The notes under the pieces: generated by a model | The model's database searches: none | Told to the model about the DNA's origin: nothing | Seen by the model: only the letters and a program-made list of their open reading frames with translations | NCBI GenBank assembly: GCA_003447535.1 | Contig: DLYY01000102.1 | Coordinates: 800-8,653 of the forward strand | Source of the DNA: Bacteroidota bacterium | GTDB lineage: Bacteria; Bacteroidota; Bacteroidia; Chitinophagales; UBA8649 | Reading direction: 5' to 3' | DNA: 7,854 bases | Program-made: the position numbers and the translations under genes | Part shown: piece after piece, positions 5,305 through 7,854 of the stretch | How the letters are laid out: each line of letters starts with the position of its first letter | Numbering within the stretch: the stretch's first letter is position 1

Positions 5305-7854
5305 ATGCAGAAGGATTTGTTTTTGAACCGACATATAGGCTCCAATTCGGAGACTGAACAAAAGATGCTGAACAATCTTGGCATGGCTTCATTAGAACAA
5401 TTGATTGATGAAACCGTCCCTAAATCCATCAGATTAAATGAACCCTTAAAGGTCCCATCGGCAATATCAGAGCAAGAATATGCAAAACATATTCAAGAGC
5501 TAGCTAACGATAACAAACCGTTTAGGAGCCTTATAGGACAAGGATATTATTCGACCTACACACCCGCAGTCATCCAGCGAAATGTGTTTGAAAATCCAGG
5601 TTGGTATACGCAATACACACCCTACCAAGCAGAAATTGCACAAGGCAGACTCGAAGCATTACTGAATTTTCAAACCATGGTATCCTCACTTACAGGATTA
5701 CCCATCGCAAACGCAAGCCTTTTGGATGAAGGCAGTGCTGCGGCCGAAGCCATGATTATGGGCTTCAATAAAGTATCCAGAAAATCCAAGAACAAGACGA
5801 AATTCTTCGTGGATGCCAATACCCTCAGTCAAACTATTGATGTGTTAAAAACCAGGGCCAATCCACTTGGTATCGAGCTCATTGTTGATTCTGTAGAATC
5901 CTTTACCGATGACGAAGATTTTTTCGGAATGCTCCTATCCTACCCTAATGCACAAGGTGAAATATATGATTGGTCAGATTGGGTAAATGCAAGAAAGGAA
6001 GCCCAAGACTATTTTATGGTCATGGCTACTGACCTCTTAGCACTCACTCTTCTCAAAAGCCCAGGCAGTTTGGGTATTGACTGTGCGATTGGAAACAGCC
6101 AACGATTTGGCGTTCCTCTGGGCTATGGAGGGCCGCATGCGGCATTTTTTGCTTGCACAGAGGGGTTTAAACGATCCATTCCGGGTCGAATAATTGGAGT
6201 ATCAAAGGACCATTATGGCAATACCGCACTCCGTATGGCATTGCAGACTAGAGAACAACATATTCGCCGGGATAAAGCAACGAGTAACATCTGTACGGCC
6301 CAAGCGCTATTAGCTGTTATGGCATCCTGCTACGCAGTCTATCATGGTCCTGAAGGACTTCTAGGTATTGCGCAAAGTATACATTCTAAAACACGGCGTT
6401 TATGCGCAGGTCTTAGTCAAGCGGGATATAATGTGTTGAATAAAAAATTCTTCGACACGTTGAGCATTTCTTTGTCTCAAGAAAAGATTGATGCACTAAG
6501 ATCACGAGCAGAAGATGCAGAGATTAATCTATTTTATACAACCACGGAGTTTAGATTATCCTTAGATGAATGCACGACGGAAGAAGAGTTAAAGATTTTA
6601 GCAAAAATCTTTGAATGCAATATTCCAGAGCAACCGCCTAAGCAACTAGACCTTCCTTTCCGAAGAGATGATATATTGGATCATGAAGTTTTTCATCAGT
6701 ATCGATCAGAAACCTCTATGATGCGGTATCTAAAACGACTAGAAAACAAGGATTTATCCCTCATGCATTCAATGATTGCCCTCGGATCTTGTACGATGAA
6801 GCTCAATGCAGCCATAGAATTGCAAGCGGTATCCTTGCCAGCCTTTAATCAAGTGCACCCCTTTGTGCCTCGTAACCAAGTAAATGGCTATTACCAAATC
6901 ATTGAGCAATTAGCGTCTTACCTAAATGAGATCACAGGTTTTGATGCCACAAGTTTTCAGCCCAACTCAGGTGCGCAGGGTGAATATGCGGGTCTTTTAT
7001 CAATACAAGCCTACCATAGAGCCAATGGGGAGTCTCAAAGAAACATCGTTCTTATCCCTGAGTCTGCCCATGGCACAAATCCTGCTTCTGCTGTAATGGC
7101 AGGATGTCAAGTCGTGGTTATCCGATGTGCTGACAATGGCGATATAGACCTTGATAATCTTGAAGAACAAGCTGTACTCCATTCGGAAAACTTGAGTTCT
7201 TTAATGATCACCTATCCTTCCACACATGGCGTTTTTGAACGGGGTGTAGAGAAAGCATGTGCTATCATTCATAAGCATGGTGGACAAGTCTACATGGACG
7301 GAGCCAATATGAATGCCCAAGTAGGCATTACAAATCCAGCAAAGATTGGTGCCGATGTTTGCCACCTTAACCTTCACAAAACCTTTGCAATCCCACATGG
7401 TGGTGGCGGACCAGGAGTTGGACCCATCTGTGTAAAAACCCATTTAGCACCCCATTTACCTGGTCATGTGCATTTTGATGTAAAGCACCAAGAAAGTGCT
7501 GTTTCAGCCGCTCCCTTTGGAAGTGCGAGTATTCTTTTAATATCCTATGCGTACATCAGACTACTTGGTCATAATGGACTTAAGCGATCAAGTGAAATTG
7601 CCATTTTGAATGCGAATTACATCAAGCACAAATTGGAAGCTCACTATACCGTGTTGTATACCGACTGTATACATGGTCATGTTGCCCATGAACTCATCAT
7701 TGACTTTAGGCCCTTCAAGGCACTTGATATTGCGGTTGAAGATGTTGCCAAGCGTTTGATCGATTATGGATTTCATGCTCCTACTATGTCATGGCCCGTG
7801 GTTGGCACCATGATGATAGAACCTACGGAGAGTGAAGGATTACAGGAAATTGAT
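5305..7854 (+). CDS. gcvP: Glycine dehydrogenase (aminomethyl-transferring), P-protein, 3'-truncated by window edge
   Basis: P-protein of the glycine cleavage system. It uses pyridoxal phosphate to decarboxylate glycine and passes the aminomethyl group to the lipoyl arm of H-protein (GcvH), feeding one-carbon metabolism in the cytosol. The frame stays open for 850 codons to the right edge; full single-chain P-proteins are about 950 residues, so about 100 are missing. This is the fused form with both halves, not the split GcvPA/GcvPB type. Seen: an N-terminal RHIGS (9-13); WYTQYTPYQAEIAQGRLE in the first half; QRFGVPLGYGGPHAAFF; TALRMALQTREQHIRR; SCTMKLNA opening the second half; HGTNPASA (589-596); MDGANMNAQVG (664-674, PLP-contacting Asp665); and the PLP Schiff-base Lys692 in LHKTF, followed by the glycine-rich HGGGGPG (698-704). 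The start is the first ATG after an in-frame TAA at 5293. No gcvT or gcvH is in view and no glycine riboswitch fits in the 71-bp upstream gap. No disruption is seen. Confidence 0.98.
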   Translation, partial: MQKDLFLNRHIGSNSETEQKMLNNLGMASLEQLIDETVPKSIRLNEPLKVPSAISEQEYAKHIQELANDNKPFRSLIGQGYYSTYTPAVIQRNVFENPGWYTQYTPYQAEIAQGRLEALLNFQTMVSSLTGLPIANASLLDEGSAAAEAMIMGFNKVSRKSKNKTKFFVDANTLSQTIDVLKTRANPLGIELIVDSVESFTDDEDFFGMLLSYPNAQGEIYDWSDWVNARKEAQDYFMVMATDLLALTLLKSPGSLGIDCAIGNSQRFGVPLGYGGPHAAFFACTEGFKRSIPGRIIGVSKDHYGNTALRMALQTREQHIRRDKATSNICTAQALLAVMASCYAVYHGPEGLLGIAQSIHSKTRRLCAGLSQAGYNVLNKKFFDTLSISLSQEKIDALRSRAEDAEINLFYTTTEFRLSLDECTTEEELKILAKIFECNIPEQPPKQLDLPFRRDDILDHEVFHQYRSETSMMRYLKRLENKDLSLMHSMIALGSCTMKLNAAIELQAVSLPAFNQVHPFVPRNQVNGYYQIIEQLASYLNEITGFDATSFQPNSGAQGEYAGLLSIQAYHRANGESQRNIVLIPESAHGTNPASAVMAGCQVVVIRCADNGDIDLDNLEEQAVLHSENLSSLMITYPSTHGVFERGVEKACAIIHKHGGQVYMDGANMNAQVGITNPAKIGADVCHLNLHKTFAIPHGGGGPGVGPICVKTHLAPHLPGHVHFDVKHQESAVSAAPFGSASILLISYAYIRLLGHNGLKRSSEIAILNANYIKHKLEAHYTVLYTDCIHGHVAHELIIDFRPFKALDIAVEDVAKRLIDYGFHAPTMSWPVVGTMMIEPTESEGLQEID

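Noticed and set aside
7000..7776. Three minus-strand open frames of 60-80 codons inside gcvP
   Set aside because: All are antisense to the conserved C-terminal half of the P-protein, including the PLP-lysine region; no domain is recognisable in any.
7786..7830. Trp in the gcvP segment SWPVVGTMMIEPTESE as a possible unusual substitution
   Set aside because: From memory, other P-proteins including the human enzyme also have SWPV here, so it is normal family variation.

Overview
The window looks like an ordinary chromosomal housekeeping stretch from a member of the Bacteroidota. The evidence is the small secreted CarboxypepD_reg-like protein, the lack of clear Shine-Dalgarno sequences before any start, AT-rich start regions, and the protein styles of TypA, the secreted EEP-fold hydrolase and the glycine dehydrogenase. 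No genus can be named from sequence reading alone. I found no CRISPR array, insertion sequence, tRNA, rRNA or recognisable defence or biosynthetic system. No gene-free stretch exceeds about 100 bases.

Layout, left to right. Bases 1-1296 hold the 3' two-thirds of dnaK (Hsp70), cut by the left edge and followed by a good intrinsic terminator (1326-1350). A small DUF1801-type protein follows on the plus strand (1378-1830). It converges tail to tail, with a 16-nt gap, on a complete typA/bipA GTPase gene on the minus strand (1847-3652). A divergent intergenic region of about 100 bp, carrying a perfect 9-mer match to the DnaA box, separates typA from a secreted endonuclease/exonuclease/phosphatase-fold protein (3754-4572, plus). 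That gene converges with a 1-nt gap on a minus-strand gene for an exported carboxypeptidase-regulatory-like domain protein (4574-5233). A 71-bp divergent region containing an inverted repeat then leads into gcvP, the glycine decarboxylase P-protein, which runs off the right edge (5305-7854, 850 codons without a stop).

The genes do not form one pathway: they are chaperone, ribosome-associated GTPase, one-carbon metabolism and cell-envelope functions, and strand switches separate most of them. The most notable signal is inside dnaK. Base composition and codon choice change abruptly near base 480, at the end of the ATPase domain, from about 36% to about 47% GC by hand count. This suggests either a recombinant (mosaic) dnaK or a chimeric assembly join in a conserved gene. 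Secondary points are the lone perfect DnaA box, an identical TAAATTTA octamer placed exactly 4 nt before the ATG of two genes, and a conserved-looking but functionally unassigned C-terminal region in the small exported protein.
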